NCBI RefSeq assembly: GCF_009857915.1 | Contig: NZ_WWCM01000003.1 | Coordinates: forward strand, 1 to 64,000 | Source: Duganella qianjiadongensis | GTDB lineage: Bacteria > Pseudomonadota > Gammaproteobacteria > Burkholderiales > Burkholderiaceae_D | Direction: 5' to 3' | Length of the DNA stretch: 64,000 nucleotides | Shown: piece after piece, positions 1 through 8,553 of the stretch | Layout of the letters: the number at the start of each line of letters is the position of its first letter | Numbering within the stretch: position 1 is the first letter of the stretch | Made by a program: the position numbers and the translations under genes | The notes under the pieces: model-generated | Databases searched by the model: none | Seen by the model: only the letters and a program-made list of their open reading frames with translations | What the model was told of the DNA's origin: nothing

Positions 1-83
1 GACGACTTCTTGCCCTGGAACTGCGCCAGCAAACTTCCTGGCACTTAAACTCCGCTTCCCAGCGGTGTTGGGCACATCATCAG

Positions 84-158
84 CTAAAGTAGCGTGGCGC
101 TCAAGACGGCGCTGCTTTGACGCTTACGATAGATAGTCTGTTTCGCCAGATAAGTCAT
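84..158 (-). CDS. Candidate 24-residue small protein, unknown function
   Basis: The minus strand has an ATG at 158 preceded by a strong Shine-Dalgarno sequence, GGAGGA, with a normal spacer (about bases 165-172). It encodes 24 residues beginning MTYLAKQTIYRKRQ and stops at a TAG at 84-86. The residues are basic, with no signal peptide or membrane segment. Downstream, the frame shifted by one remains open to the window edge and reads basic residues, so this may instead be the start of a frameshifted longer gene. The only support is the ribosome binding site and its position downstream of the repeat array; no family is recognised. Confidence 0.3.
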   Translation of the reverse strand: MTYLAKQTIYRKRQSSAVLSATLL

Positions 159-208
159 GTCCGTGTCCTCCAGATAAGTGTCTAGAAGTTGGATAGGCGA
201 ATCAAAAA

Positions 209-318
209 CTAGTTCGTTTTAGACTCTTGGGAGAAATTTTTAGACCGGTTTAGACCCCACCTTTCTCGTTCTAGACCGGATTAGACTCAACGAGATCGAA
301 TTAGAATGAATTAGACTG
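209..318 (-). repeat. Four-unit array of TAGACCGG-type repeats at 31-bp spacing
   Basis: Four 18-bp units lie at 209-226, 240-257, 271-288 and 301-318, so the unit period is 31, 31 and 30 bp. Each unit holds two TAGAC-like half-sites 10 bp apart, the clearest being TTAGACCGGTTTAGACCC at 240-257. All half-sites therefore fall on one face of the helix at about 10.3 bp per turn. The 12-13 bp spacers are not conserved. On the minus strand, the orientation of the upstream VOC gene, the array reads TCTAAACCGG, the same decamer as the array after coq7 at 62481-62540. The units are too short and too divergent for a CRISPR array. Confidence 0.75.
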
Positions 319-369
319 CAATTGGGATTAGCAACCCGGATTCCCGCCTTGCCTCATACCGCTGGCGTT

Positions 370-750
370 TCAGGAGCCGATGGCGCTGGTGAAGGTGAGC
401 CGGTTGCCGAACGGATCATGCACCGTCATATCGCGCGTACCCCAAGGCATATCCTGCAAGCCGGGTCGTGCATATTTGTACTGCTTGGCGCTCAGCTCTG
501 CGTGCAGTTCCTCGATATTTTCAACCTGTATGCGCATGGCAGCACCGGCTGAGCAATCACCGTGATGTTCGGACAGATGCAGCGTACAGCCGCCCCGTGT
601 CACCTGAAAATAGATAGGCAGACCGGGCTCGAAGCGGTGCTCCCAGTCCAGCGTAAATCCGAGGAAACCGACATAGAACTCGCGCGCCTTGGCCTCATCG
701 AATATGCGCAGTATCGGTGTAGTGCTAAGAATTTTCACCATGGGCCTCAT
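370..750 (-). CDS. VOC (glyoxalase/bleomycin-resistance) family protein
   Basis: The 126-residue product has the size and beta-alpha-beta-beta-beta pattern of one vicinal-oxygen-chelate protein. It begins with a strand reading ILSTTPILRIFD, then the AREFYVGFLGFTLDWE helix-strand typical of glyoxalase-like proteins, and ends with the conserved VHDPFGNRLTF segment. His59 in TLHLSEHH and the late Asp-Pro-Phe-Gly-Asn are the usual family landmarks. In the family such proteins are dioxygenases, isomerases or small-molecule binding resistance proteins; the substrate cannot be told here. The start may be the ATG at 750 or the in-frame ATG at 741; neither has ideal ribosome-binding-site spacing. It stands alone, convergent with nothing, with the repeat array downstream. 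Confidence 0.85.
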   Translation of the reverse strand: MRPMVKILSTTPILRIFDEAKAREFYVGFLGFTLDWEHRFEPGLPIYFQVTRGGCTLHLSEHHGDCSAGAAMRIQVENIEELHAELSAKQYKYARPGLQDMPWGTRDMTVHDPFGNRLTFTSAIGS

Positions 751-863
751 TGCAGTTTAGGGCGATGTCTGTGAACAGATGTCGTCGGATTCTACACTTA
801 GCCGGCCCCGTCGCACTTGCTGTCAAACGCCGTGCGGGCCGCTGCGTAGCGGGAAGTGCCGTT

Positions 864-2198
864 TCAATGGCGGCGGTCTGTTGTGTTCAGTGCACTCTCT
901 AGCACGATGCTGAAGCGCGCTCCGCCCAGTGGCGAATCGCTGATGGTGACGCTGCCGCCATGCAGTTGTATGGCCTTGGCGCAGATGGCCAGCCCCAGAC
1001 CAAAGCCGTTGCTGGCATGGTCTTGCTCGCGTTCGAGCCGGACGAAGGGTTCGAAAACACGCGCCCGCGCGCTGGCCGGTACACCGGGGCCATCGTCGTC
1101 TACGTGGATGTAAATCCGCTCGCCGTCACGGAACGCGCTCAGTGCAAATTCGGCATGGGCATATTTGGCGGCATTGCCCAGCAGGTTGTGAATTGCGCGT
1201 GCCAGCAGCCGCCCTTGGCCATGGATTTCGCCCAGATCGGCGGTTAGCGTGCGGCTATACCGGGCCGTAGCGGGAGGCGGCGTACAGCTCTCCAGCAGCG
1301 GCGCCAGTGCCAGCAGCTGGGCGGGCAGGGCGGACGGGTGATCGAGCTGCGTCAGCGTGAGCAGTTCGTTCACCAGCGTCTTCAATTCTTCCACATCCTC
1401 GTCCATGGCCTGCAGGCGGCGCTGTACGCCGGGTAGTTCGGTGCCAGGCTGATCGCGCAGCAGTTCCAGACTGAACTCCATGCGTGCAATGGGCGTACGC
1501 AGTTCATGCGAAACGGAGCGCAGCAAGTCGCGGCGCGCCTCCAGCAGTTCGCTGATGCGGTCTGCCATCTGGTTGAAGCGTTCTGCCAGCGGGGCAATGC
1601 TGGACGGCAGGTGCCCACAGGCACGCGCAGCCAGATCGCCCTGTCCGAAAGCGTCCGTCATACGCGATAGCGACAGCAGGCCGCGCCAGTGGCGCTGCGT
1701 CCACCAGCCTATAGGTAGCAGCAGGAATAGGGCAATCAGCGCAAAGCGTATGGCTTCCATGCCCAGTGCCTGCGCGATATTGATGGGCAGATGGCTGGCG
1801 TGTATCAGTTCCGCCTCGCTGCCGATGTAGCGGTTGCCGTCGCGGTCCACGCGCCGGTAGAAGCCTTTGCCGCCCGCGTCGATGATGATGTCGCCGTCCA
1901 GCAGCTGCTGGCGCTGGCGGGCGGATAAGCGGGGCAGCAGTGCAGCGAGCGGCTCCAGTTCGAACGAGGCGGCCGAGACTTCGCGCACCTTGTTCAGGCG
2001 TGGCAGCCATTCGTCGGCGCCGGCCTGATCGATGTACTGCTCGAGCAGAAAAATCTGGCCGGCCGCCTGACGTCGCGCCATTTCTTCCAGCGGGTCGCCG
2101 AACAGCAGGCTGAAGGTGATATAGATGGCGCCTGTGGCTAACGTAATGGCCAGCAGCACTAGTGCTGCAAAGCGCCAGAACAGGCGGTTCATTCCCAT
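864..2198 (-). CDS. Sensor histidine kinase, RstB-like
   Basis: This 444-residue inner-membrane kinase has a first membrane helix at about residues 8-30, a periplasmic sensor loop of about 120 residues, and a second helix near 148-166. A HAMP-like linker follows (about 167-220). The dimerisation and phosphoacceptor helix carries SHELRTPIARMEFS with the phosphorylated His near residue 230. The ATPase domain shows the N box (LLGNAAKYAH), G1 (DDDGPGVP) and G2 (GFGLGLAICAKAIQLHGG). Length and layout match the RstB/CpxA group. Its start overlaps the end of the response regulator by 10 bases, so the two are translationally coupled. The signal it senses is unknown; the divergent outer-membrane genes suggest an envelope role. 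Confidence 0.92.
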   Translation of the reverse strand: MGMNRLFWRFAALVLLAITLATGAIYITFSLLFGDPLEEMARRQAAGQIFLLEQYIDQAGADEWLPRLNKVREVSAASFELEPLAALLPRLSARQRQQLLDGDIIIDAGGKGFYRRVDRDGNRYIGSEAELIHASHLPINIAQALGMEAIRFALIALFLLLPIGWWTQRHWRGLLSLSRMTDAFGQGDLAARACGHLPSSIAPLAERFNQMADRISELLEARRDLLRSVSHELRTPIARMEFSLELLRDQPGTELPGVQRRLQAMDEDVEELKTLVNELLTLTQLDHPSALPAQLLALAPLLESCTPPPATARYSRTLTADLGEIHGQGRLLARAIHNLLGNAAKYAHAEFALSAFRDGERIYIHVDDDGPGVPASARARVFEPFVRLEREQDHASNGFGLGLAICAKAIQLHGGSVTISDSPLGGARFSIVLESALNTTDRRH

Positions 2199-2866
2199 GC
2201 GGATGGACTGAACAGATAGCCTTCGCCCCAGACGGTCTTGATGCGTTCCGCCGTGCCGTCATCGAATTTGCGGCGCAGGCGCGAGACGCAGTTATCGATG
2301 CTGCGATCGAGTCCGTCGAACTCGATGCCGCGCATACGCACCAGAATATCGTTCCGCGACATCACCTTGCCCGCTGCCTTGGCGAGGATGGCGAACAGTT
2401 TGAACTCGGCGCTATTCATGGCCACCTCCTGGCCGCGCCAGAATACCGTGCGGTTCTCGCTCGAGATGCGTAACTGGCCGAACACCAGATCGGCGCCGTT
2501 CACCGCATGGCCACGCCGCTGCAGGGCGCGCAGGCGGGCCAATAGCACGCGCGGCTGCACCGGCTTGTTGACGTAGTCGTCGGCACCCTGTTCCAGTCCC
2601 GAGACTTCGTCGAAACTGTCTTCGCGCGCCGTCAGGATCAGGATGGGGATGGCGCTGAGCTGGCGTAGCTCGCGGCAGATCACCAGCCCGTCGATGCCGG
2701 GCAAAGTCAGGTCGAGGATGACGAGGTCGGGCTGGCTCTGGCGAAAGCGTGCCAGCGCCTGATCACCGCGCGTGACCACATCGACCTGATAGTCGTATTC
2801 CTCCAGATATTCCTTGATCAGCGCGGCAAGCCGCGCATCGTCTTCCACCAGCATCAGACGCTGCAT
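2189..2866 (-). CDS. OmpR/PhoB-family response regulator, RstA-like
   Basis: The 225-residue protein has an N-terminal receiver domain (about 1-115) and a C-terminal winged-helix DNA-binding domain (about 125-220). In the receiver the acidic pair is in LMLVEDDARL, the phosphoacceptor Asp in LVILDLTLPG (about residue 51), the conserved Thr in LILTAREDS and the Lys in DDYVNKPV. The C-terminal domain has the trans-activation loop and recognition helix around LDRSIDNCVSRLRRKF and ends in the VWGEGYLFS hairpin. The receiver resembles E. coli RstA. It is the first gene of the pair with the kinase and diverges from three envelope genes, which makes them its likely targets (inference). Confidence 0.92.
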   Translation of the reverse strand: MQRLMLVEDDARLAALIKEYLEEYDYQVDVVTRGDQALARFRQSQPDLVILDLTLPGIDGLVICRELRQLSAIPILILTAREDSFDEVSGLEQGADDYVNKPVQPRVLLARLRALQRRGHAVNGADLVFGQLRISSENRTVFWRGQEVAMNSAEFKLFAILAKAAGKVMSRNDILVRMRGIEFDGLDRSIDNCVSRLRRKFDDGTAERIKTVWGEGYLFSPSAWE

Positions 2867-2919
2867 CGCACCTCCAGTTTGCGGCTATTGTAGTGGAGAG
2901 CGCGGCGCTAGTGGCTTTT

Positions 2920-2957
2920 TTGACAATCCCGTACACTTGGCTACACTTTTTATACAA
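2920..2957 (+). promoter_or_regulatory. Sigma70 promoter with direct repeats, for the 3060 gene
   Basis: A consensus -35 TTGACA (2920-2925) is followed after 16 bases by a -10 TACACT (2942-2947). The -10 lies inside a direct repeat: TACACTT at 2932-2938 and again at 2942-2948, with a weaker third copy, TATACAA, at 2951. Direct repeats at 10-bp spacing are the usual target of OmpR/PhoB-type dimers, and an RstA-like regulator is encoded just to the left. Binding over the spacer and -10 would fit repression, or activation of the opposite gene. Promoter confidence is good; the operator reading is inference. Confidence 0.65.
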
Positions 2958-3059
2958 ATGCGGCCTACAAATTCGGGACAATTTCATGACAGTCCGGAGC
3001 GGAACTGGCGCGGCCATCTGCCTACCATGGCAGCTCCTACAGCAAACCGGAAACTGAAC

Positions 3060-3638
3060 ATGAAAAAATTTGTATGCTTAGCCTTGCCTATGCTTGCTGC
3101 CAGCGCGCTCGCCCAGGCAGAAGACTTTTATCTGGGCGCGAGTCTGAGCGGCACCACGCGCGGCCACATCGCATATACCGACGGCGCCAGCAAAGTAGAT
3201 CAGGGGCAGTCGAAAAAGGGGCTGCCCTATGGACTGTATGCGGGCTACGCGCTGTCGAAAGACTGGGCAGTGGAAGCCGGCTATCGTGGTGAAGCCGGTG
3301 CTGCTACCTTTAACCTGCCGCAGAATTACCAGATGAAGATGCATACCAGTGCCGCTTATCTGGCAGCGCGTGGCAACTGGGCCTTGAATGAGGACTGGTC
3401 GCTGTTTGGCAAAATCGGTATAGCGCGCGGTGAGGCAAAGGCCGAGATCAGCGGCAAGAACGCGCCGCCGGCGGAGAAATTTAGCCGTACCGGCGCTTAC
3501 CTGAGCGTGGGCGCCGCGTACATGGCAGCCAAAGGCGTGGCGCTGGAAGTGCAGCTCGAGCACACGGATAAACTCAAACGCGACGGCCTGGTTGCCAATA
3601 TGGATAGGATTGCGCTAGGCGTGAAGCTGGATTTTTAA
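3060..3638 (+). CDS. Outer-membrane beta-barrel protein (OmpA/OmpW-like small porin)
   Basis: I chose the ATG at 3060, which gives 192 residues and a clean signal peptide (MKKFVCLALPMLAASALAQA, cleavage near residue 20). Upstream in-frame codons continue to 2814 but would put non-signal sequence in front and run over the promoter. The mature part is built of alternating polar and hydrophobic residues in about eight strands (YLGASLSG, GLYAGYAL, WAVEAGYRGE, AAYLAARGNWAL, WSLFGKIGIARGE, AYLSVGAAYM, VALEVQLEHT, IALGVKLDF). It ends in Phe, the outer-membrane assembly signal. It probably forms one transcript with the next two genes, which follow at 7 and 4 bases. Confidence 0.85.
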   Translation: MKKFVCLALPMLAASALAQAEDFYLGASLSGTTRGHIAYTDGASKVDQGQSKKGLPYGLYAGYALSKDWAVEAGYRGEAGAATFNLPQNYQMKMHTSAAYLAARGNWALNEDWSLFGKIGIARGEAKAEISGKNAPPAEKFSRTGAYLSVGAAYMAAKGVALEVQLEHTDKLKRDGLVANMDRIALGVKLDF

Positions 3639-3645
3639 GGAAACC

Positions 3646-4398
3646 ATGAACAAGCTGTTCCCACTAGGTGTATTGCTGTTGGTCTGCGCTGGCGCGCAGT
3701 CGACGGATATGATGATGCCCGATGGTAGCAAGGACATGTATGTGGGCATGGCACTGGCAACCCGCACCGTGGCAGCAGGCGAAGAACGCCGCGTGCTGCT
3801 GCGGCCCTTGTTGCAGGTGCAGTGGAGTAATGGCTTGTTCGTATCGGCCAGCGGCGTGGCCGGGCTGCATCTGTCGGAAACGCCGGGGCTGGAGTATGGC
3901 CCGCTGCTAGCGGCCAGCAATTCGCGCCAGCCCACCGATAGCTGGCGCTTGCGCGGTTCGCAGCCGGTGGACGGCAAAGCCGATGGCGGCGCCTTCCTCA
4001 ACTACTATCTGGGCAGCGAGACGCGGCTGCAATCAAGCGTATTTTACGATACCAGCGCGCACGGTATGCGTGGCTATGTGGGCGTGCAGCGGGCGGCGAA
4101 CCTGCCGGACCCGCACCACAGACTGGCCGTGACAGCCGGTGCGTACTGGGCCAGCAGCCCGGTCATGCGCGAGCTGTATTCGGTCAGCGCCGCGGCAGGC
4201 GGCGTGCGCGACTACCGTCCCGACATGGGGCTGAATTCGCTGAGCGTGGGGCTGGACTGGAACTGGGCGCTGAGCCGCCAGTGGCTCGTGCATAGCGGCG
4301 TTAGCGCCACCCGGCTGGGCAGTGGTGCAGCAGATAGCCCGGTGGTCGAGCGGCGCAGCTTCATCAGCTGGTCCAGCGGGCTGGCTTACCGGTTCTGA
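3646..4398 (+). CDS. MipA/OmpV family outer-membrane protein
   Basis: The 250-residue product starts seven bases after the previous stop, with AAGGAAA as ribosome binding site. A signal peptide covers about residues 1-19. The mature chain shows MipA/OmpV hallmarks: an early YVGMALATR strand, a central LNYYLGSETRLQSSVFYD pair, a long loop, and a final LDWNWALSRQWLVHSGVSATRL region ending in GLAYRF with terminal Phe. MipA in E. coli scaffolds murein hydrolase and synthase; OmpV proteins are small outer-membrane barrels. Genes of this family are often found beside OmpR-type two-component systems, as here, but the specific role is inferred. Confidence 0.8.
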   Translation: MNKLFPLGVLLLVCAGAQSTDMMMPDGSKDMYVGMALATRTVAAGEERRVLLRPLLQVQWSNGLFVSASGVAGLHLSETPGLEYGPLLAASNSRQPTDSWRLRGSQPVDGKADGGAFLNYYLGSETRLQSSVFYDTSAHGMRGYVGVQRAANLPDPHHRLAVTAGAYWASSPVMRELYSVSAAAGGVRDYRPDMGLNSLSVGLDWNWALSRQWLVHSGVSATRLGSGAADSPVVERRSFISWSSGLAYRF

Positions 4399-4402
4399 TC
4401 TG

Positions 4403-5113
4403 ATGCGCCGCTACGCTATCGCCAGTGTCGTTGTCAGCGCCGTCGCGGCCTGCACCCTGCTGTGCGGGCCGCGCACTGCCGCAGCGCAGGAGGAGCAGGA
4501 CTGGATCGCCTATCGCGATGCCTATCGCCAGATGATCTGGTTTGAAAAGTACGGCAAACCCAAGCAGTTCCTGCAAAGTCATTTCCGTATCCGTCCGCGC
4601 GAGAAGGGCACGAGTTTGGATGGCCTGCGGCTGAATTTAAACAGCAAGACCATCCAACTAAGCCTGCCGCTCGATGCGCTGGGACGGGCCGTATTCCCGT
4701 TTTCCAAGGCGGCATATGACGATAACGCCGAGCTGACGCTGAACCGCAATGCCAGCCAGTTCCGGACGGCGGCTTGGGTGTCCATCGTGACCCGTGCCGA
4801 TGGCGTGTACGCGGCGGCCGATCTGCGGACTGCCTGCGAGCAGCTGCTGGCCTATCAGCAGTATGCCGGTGCCGCACCGGGCAAGGTTTGCGTCGGCGTG
4901 CAGTTCAGCTTTCTGCGCAGCGATCCGGCCGAGGTGGTGTTCCAGCCGGCGGGCGGCGCCAGCACGCTGCTGGCGGTGCGCGAAGGCGCTGCGTTTCCCG
5001 CTGATGTGCAGAGCGGCTTCCGCATCGTCGCCTACCGCTTTGCGTCTTTTCCGGAGAACGGACGGATCGTGAGCAGCAGCGTGCCGCTGGCGATAGCTGC
5101 CTTGCTGGAGTAG
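4403..5113 (+). CDS. Exported protein of unknown function
   Basis: From the ATG at 4403, four bases after the MipA/OmpV stop, the gene encodes 236 residues. A signal peptide with hydrophobic core IASVVVSAVAACTLLCG ends near the AAAQ site at about residue 30. The mature part is a mixed alpha/beta sequence with two Cys (in LRTACEQLL and GKVCVGVQF) about 25 residues apart that could form a disulfide in the periplasm. No catalytic motif is visible. Tight spacing with the two outer-membrane protein genes suggests a shared periplasmic or envelope task. It may belong to a DUF of periplasmic proteins, but I cannot name it with confidence. Confidence 0.75.
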   Translation: MRRYAIASVVVSAVAACTLLCGPRTAAAQEEQDWIAYRDAYRQMIWFEKYGKPKQFLQSHFRIRPREKGTSLDGLRLNLNSKTIQLSLPLDALGRAVFPFSKAAYDDNAELTLNRNASQFRTAAWVSIVTRADGVYAAADLRTACEQLLAYQQYAGAAPGKVCVGVQFSFLRSDPAEVVFQPAGGASTLLAVREGAAFPADVQSGFRIVAYRFASFPENGRIVSSSVPLAIAALLE

Positions 5114-5150
5114 CGGTAGATGCTTGCAACGCAGCCGGCAAGATGCCAGC

Positions 5151-5179
5151 AAAAAGGGACGCCGTAGCGTCCCTTTTTT
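5151..5179. terminator. Bidirectional rho-independent terminator between the envelope operon and gatB
   Basis: A perfect 7-bp stem, GGGACGC/GCGTCCC with a CGTA loop, is flanked by five A on the left and six T on the right. It can therefore stop transcripts from both sides. It sits between the convergent gene ending at 5113 and gatB, which ends at 5196. Confidence 0.92.
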
Positions 5180-5195
5180 GCCGGCTGGCGGCGGC

Positions 5196-6656
5196 TTAGC
5201 CGGCCAGTTTGGCTTTCAGCAGCTCGGTCAGCTGGGCCGGATTGGCCTTGCCGCGCGAAGCTTTCATGGCCTGACCGATCAGCGCATTGATGGCCGCTTC
5301 CTTGCCGGCGCGGTACTGCTCGACCGATTTGGCGTTGTTGGCGATCACCTCGTTGACGATGGCTTCCAGCGCGCCCGTATCGGAAATCTGCTTCAGACCT
5401 TTCGATTCGATCAGCTCGTCCACCAGATTGTCGTTGGCCGATCTGGCCGCCCACATATCGCCGAACAGTTCCTTGGCAGTCTTGTTGTTGATGGTGCCGT
5501 CGGCGATACGCTTGATCATCAGGGCCAGCTGGGCCGGCGACACTGGCGCGTCAGCGATATCCACGCCTTCGCGGTTCAGGGTGGACGATACATCGCCCAT
5601 CAGCCAGTTGGCAGCGGCCTTGGCGTTGTCCTTGCCGGCGCTTTCCACCACGGCGACGAAGTAGGTAGCCATGGCCTTGGAAGCCGTCAGGATCAGCGCA
5701 TCGTATTCGGGCAGCGCGTATTCGCTGATAAAGCGGGCGCGCATCGCGGCCGGCAGCTCCGGCATGGAAGCTTTCACCTGTTCTATCCATGCATCGGAAA
5801 TGATCAGCGGCGGCAGATCCGGGTCTGGGAAGTAGCGGTAGTCCTGCGCGTCTTCCTTGCTGCGCATTTCGCGGGTTTCCTTGCGGTCCGGATCGTACAG
5901 ACGGGTAGCCTGCACCACCTTGCCGCCGTCTTCGATCAGTTCGATCTGGCGGCGCACTTCCACGTGCACGGCTTCTTCGATGAAGCGGAACGAGTTCAGA
6001 TTCTTGATCTCGCAGCGGGTGCCGAATTCCTTCTGGCCTTTAGGACGCACGGAAACGTTGACGTCGCAGCGGAACGAGCCTTCCTGCATATTGCCGTCGC
6101 AAACGCCCAGCCACATCACCAGCGAGTGCAGTGCTTTGGCATAGGCCACGGCTTCCGCTGCGCTGCGGATTTCCGGCTCCGACACGATTTCCAGCAGCGG
6201 CGTACCGGCGCGATTGAGGTCGATGCCGCTCATGCCTGCATAGTCTTCGTGCAGCGATTTGCCGGCATCCTCTTCGAGGTGGGCGCGGGTCAGGTTGACC
6301 GTCTTGGTGACGAATTCGCCATCCTTCTCGTAGCCGAAGGTGAGCGCGCCGCCGATGACCACAGGGTCTTCGAACTGGCTGATCTGGTAGCCTTTCGGCA
6401 GGTCCGGATAGAAGTAGTTCTTGCGGGCGAATACCGACTGCGGTGCCACCTTGGCGCCCACCGCCAGACCGAAGCGGATGGCGCGATCCACCGCCTGCTT
6501 GTTCATCACCGGCAGCACGCCGGGCAGAGCCAGATCCACCGGGCTGGCCTGAGTATTGGCTGCGGCGCCGAACTTGATCGGCGAACCGCTGAAAATTTTA
6601 GATTCGGTCGTGAGCTGCACGTGGTTCTCAAGACCGATGACGACTTCCCATTCCAT
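5196..6656 (-). CDS. gatB: Asp-tRNA(Asn)/Glu-tRNA(Gln) amidotransferase subunit B
   Basis: The 486-residue product is full length for GatB. It opens with [14 protein letters not shown] and contains the [20 protein letters not shown] signature and the [10 protein letters not shown] strand of the catalytic cradle that binds and phosphorylates the misacylated tRNA end. The C-terminal third (about 330-486) is the helical plus YqeY-like tRNA-binding tail. With GatA and GatC it converts Glu-tRNA(Gln) or Asp-tRNA(Asn) to the amidated form in the cytoplasm. Position 3 is Trp-Glu where many homologues have Trp-Glu too, so the ATG at 6656 is a natural start. It is the last gene of gatC-gatA-gatB, 54 bases after gatA. 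Confidence 0.97.
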   Translation of the reverse strand: MEWEVVIGLENHVQLTTESKIFSGSPIKFGAAANTQASPVDLALPGVLPVMNKQAVDRAIRFGLAVGAKVAPQSVFARKNYFYPDLPKGYQISQFEDPVVIGGALTFGYEKDGEFVTKTVNLTRAHLEEDAGKSLHEDYAGMSGIDLNRAGTPLLEIVSEPEIRSAAEAVAYAKALHSLVMWLGVCDGNMQEGSFRCDVNVSVRPKGQKEFGTRCEIKNLNSFRFIEEAVHVEVRRQIELIEDGGKVVQATRLYDPDRKETREMRSKEDAQDYRYFPDPDLPPLIISDAWIEQVKASMPELPAAMRARFISEYALPEYDALILTASKAMATYFVAVVESAGKDNAKAAANWLMGDVSSTLNREGVDIADAPVSPAQLALMIKRIADGTINNKTAKELFGDMWAARSANDNLVDELIESKGLKQISDTGALEAIVNEVIANNAKSVEQYRAGKEAAINALIGQAMKASRGKANPAQLTELLKAKLAG

Positions 6657-6710
6657 ATTCTTCTCGCTGTATTGTGTGTCGCTGTAGTGTTAGTCGCAGT
6701 ATCGGCTAGA

Positions 6711-8195
6711 TCAGATGCCGGCTGGCGCGCGCTTGTGCCAGTCGGTGGCCAGCTGGAACTGGTGGGCCACGTTGAGCAGCCTGGCTTCGCCGAAATGCTT
6801 GCCGATGATCTGCAGACCCACGGGACGGCTGGCGTTCTTCTCGCCCTGGCCGAAACCGCAAGGGATGGACATGCCGGGCAGACCGGCCAGGCTGGTCGAC
6901 AGGGTGTAGATGTCGGCCAGATAGGCCGCTACCGGATCATCCGACTTGTCGCCCAGATCCCATGCCACGGTAGGCGCTACCGGTCCCATGATGACGTCGC
7001 ACACGGCATTGGGGCCGTTGAGCACGGCTTCGAAATCCTGCGCGATCAGGCGGCGGATTTTCTGCGCTTTCAGGTAGTAGGCATCGTAGTAGCCGTGGCA
7101 CAGCACATAGGTGCCGACCATGATGCGGCGTTTGACTTCGGCACCGAAACCTTCGGCGCGGGTCTTGCGGTACATATCGGCCAGATCCTTGTAATCGGCC
7201 GCGCGGTGGCCGTAGCGCACACCGTCGAAGCGCGACAGATTGGACGACGCTTCAGCCGGTGCAATCATGTAGTAGGCCGGAATCGACAGCGCCGTATTCG
7301 GCAGCGAAATGTCGACCAGCGTGGCACCGAGTTTTTCGTATTGCGCCAGTGCGGCGCGCACGGCCTGTTCCACGTCGGCCGCCAGACCCGCGCCGAAGTA
7401 TTCCTTCGGCACGCCGATGCGCAGGCCCGTCAGCGGCTGGCCCAGCTCGCGCGTGTAGTCTTCGTCCACGCCGCCCAGTTCCGGCGCCAGCGAGGTCGAG
7501 TCGCGCTCGTCGAAGCCGGCCATGGCGTTGAGCAGCAGGGCGCAGTCTTCCGCCGTCTGCGCCATCGGGCCGCCCTGATCGAGCGAAGAAGCGAAAGCGA
7601 TCATGCCGAAGCGCGAGACGCGGCCATAAGTCGGTTTGATGCCGGTGATGCCGCAGAAGGCGGCCGGCTGGCGGATCGAGCCGCCCGTATCGGTGCCGGT
7701 TACGGCCGGCGCCAGACGGGCTGCCACGGCAGCGGCCGAGCCGCCCGAGGAGCCGCCCGGTACGGCGGTTTTATCCCACGGATTTTTTACCGCGCCGAAG
7801 GCCGAGTTTTCATTGGCCGAGCCCATGGCGAATTCGTCGCAATTGAGCTTGCCCAGCGTGACCATGCCGGCCGCACGGAATTTTTCCACCACGGTGGCGT
7901 CGAACGGGCTCACATAATTGGCCAGCATTTTCGAGCCGGCCGTGGAGCGCCAGTTGCGCGTCACGAAAATGTCCTTGTGGGCGATCGGCACGCCGGTCAG
8001 CGGCGTGGCCGTGCCGTTGGCGATGCGGGCATCGGCTTCGGCTGCCTGGGCCAGCGTCAGGGCGCGGTCCACATGCAGGAAGGCGTTCAGATCGCTCTGT
8101 TCGATACGGGCTAGGAACTGGGTAGCCAGTTCGGTGGCGGTGATGGCTTTGCTTTGCAGCAGAGCGGATAACTCTTTAACGGTTTTGGTATGCAT
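6711..8195 (-). CDS. gatA: Asp-tRNA(Asn)/Glu-tRNA(Gln) amidotransferase subunit A
   Basis: This 494-residue amidase-signature enzyme hydrolyses glutamine and channels ammonia to GatB. The Ser-cisSer-Lys triad is visible: Lys in PIAHKDIFV (about residue 73), the cis-Ser in [13 protein letters not shown] (about 148-152) and the nucleophile Ser in [11 protein letters not shown] (about 176). The usual late segment MSIPCGF and the [14 protein letters not shown] [12 protein letters not shown] are present. Length is normal. The gene starts 55 bases after gatC ends and is followed by gatB, so it is part of one minus-strand operon. A 996-codon open frame runs antisense over gatA and gatB; it is a codon-bias shadow. 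Confidence 0.97.
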   Translation of the reverse strand: MHTKTVKELSALLQSKAITATELATQFLARIEQSDLNAFLHVDRALTLAQAAEADARIANGTATPLTGVPIAHKDIFVTRNWRSTAGSKMLANYVSPFDATVVEKFRAAGMVTLGKLNCDEFAMGSANENSAFGAVKNPWDKTAVPGGSSGGSAAAVAARLAPAVTGTDTGGSIRQPAAFCGITGIKPTYGRVSRFGMIAFASSLDQGGPMAQTAEDCALLLNAMAGFDERDSTSLAPELGGVDEDYTRELGQPLTGLRIGVPKEYFGAGLAADVEQAVRAALAQYEKLGATLVDISLPNTALSIPAYYMIAPAEASSNLSRFDGVRYGHRAADYKDLADMYRKTRAEGFGAEVKRRIMVGTYVLCHGYYDAYYLKAQKIRRLIAQDFEAVLNGPNAVCDVIMGPVAPTVAWDLGDKSDDPVAAYLADIYTLSTSLAGLPGMSIPCGFGQGEKNASRPVGLQIIGKHFGEARLLNVAHQFQLATDWHKRAPAGI

Positions 8196-8250
8196 GACGA
8201 TTTCTATCTTTGATCGGTGTACAGAACGGAGCGCAGCAGGCGGGGCCGCT

Positions 8251-8553
8251 TTACTCGATCACTTTCGGTACCAGATACAGGCCATCCTGGGTTTTCGGCG
8301 CCACGGCCTGATAGTCGTCGCGGCGGTTCGGCTCGCTGGCCACGTCTTCGCGCAGGCGCAGGGCGATGTTATTCATGTGGGCGGCCAGCGGGTGGCTGAG
8401 CGGAGCGACGCCTTCGGTGTCGACCGCCTGCATCTGCTCGGCCAGCGCGAAAATGCCATTCAGTTGTTCCAGCGCGGTGGCGGACTGCGCCTCGTTCATC
8501 TCAAGCTGGGCCAGTTTGGCTATGCGGGTTACGTCGGATAAGGTCAGAGACAT
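8251..8553 (-). CDS. gatC: Asp-tRNA(Asn)/Glu-tRNA(Gln) amidotransferase subunit C
   Basis: The small GatC subunit (100 residues) wraps around GatA and GatB and stabilises the complex. It has the family pattern: [21 protein letters not shown], then a helix [28 protein letters not shown] and a C-terminal [33 protein letters not shown] that packs against GatA. It is the promoter-proximal gene of the operon. There is no Shine-Dalgarno sequence before its ATG; instead a hairpin occupies that place (see 8551-8579). Confidence 0.96.
   Translation of the reverse strand: MSLTLSDVTRIAKLAQLEMNEAQSATALEQLNGIFALAEQMQAVDTEGVAPLSHPLAAHMNNIALRLREDVASEPNRRDDYQAVAPKTQDGLYLVPKVIE

Larger units (their letters stand above)
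1..369. other. Intergenic region left of the VOC gene
   Basis: No protein family is recognisable in these 369 bases. They hold a short candidate ORF on the minus strand (84-158) and an array of four regularly spaced repeats (209-318), both listed separately. The array is AT-richer than the flanking genes. On the minus strand a second frame stays open from about base 126 to the left edge of the window, so a larger or frameshifted gene could continue beyond it. Confidence 0.6.

Noticed and set aside
209..318. CRISPR array
   Set aside because: Repeat units are only 18 bp, imperfect, with 12-13 bp spacers, and no cas genes are near.
5124..8114. 996-codon open frame on the plus strand over gatA and gatB
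   Set aside because: It is antisense to two certain genes, has His/Arg/Gln/Val-rich composition typical of reverse-complement shadows in GC-rich DNA, and matches no family.
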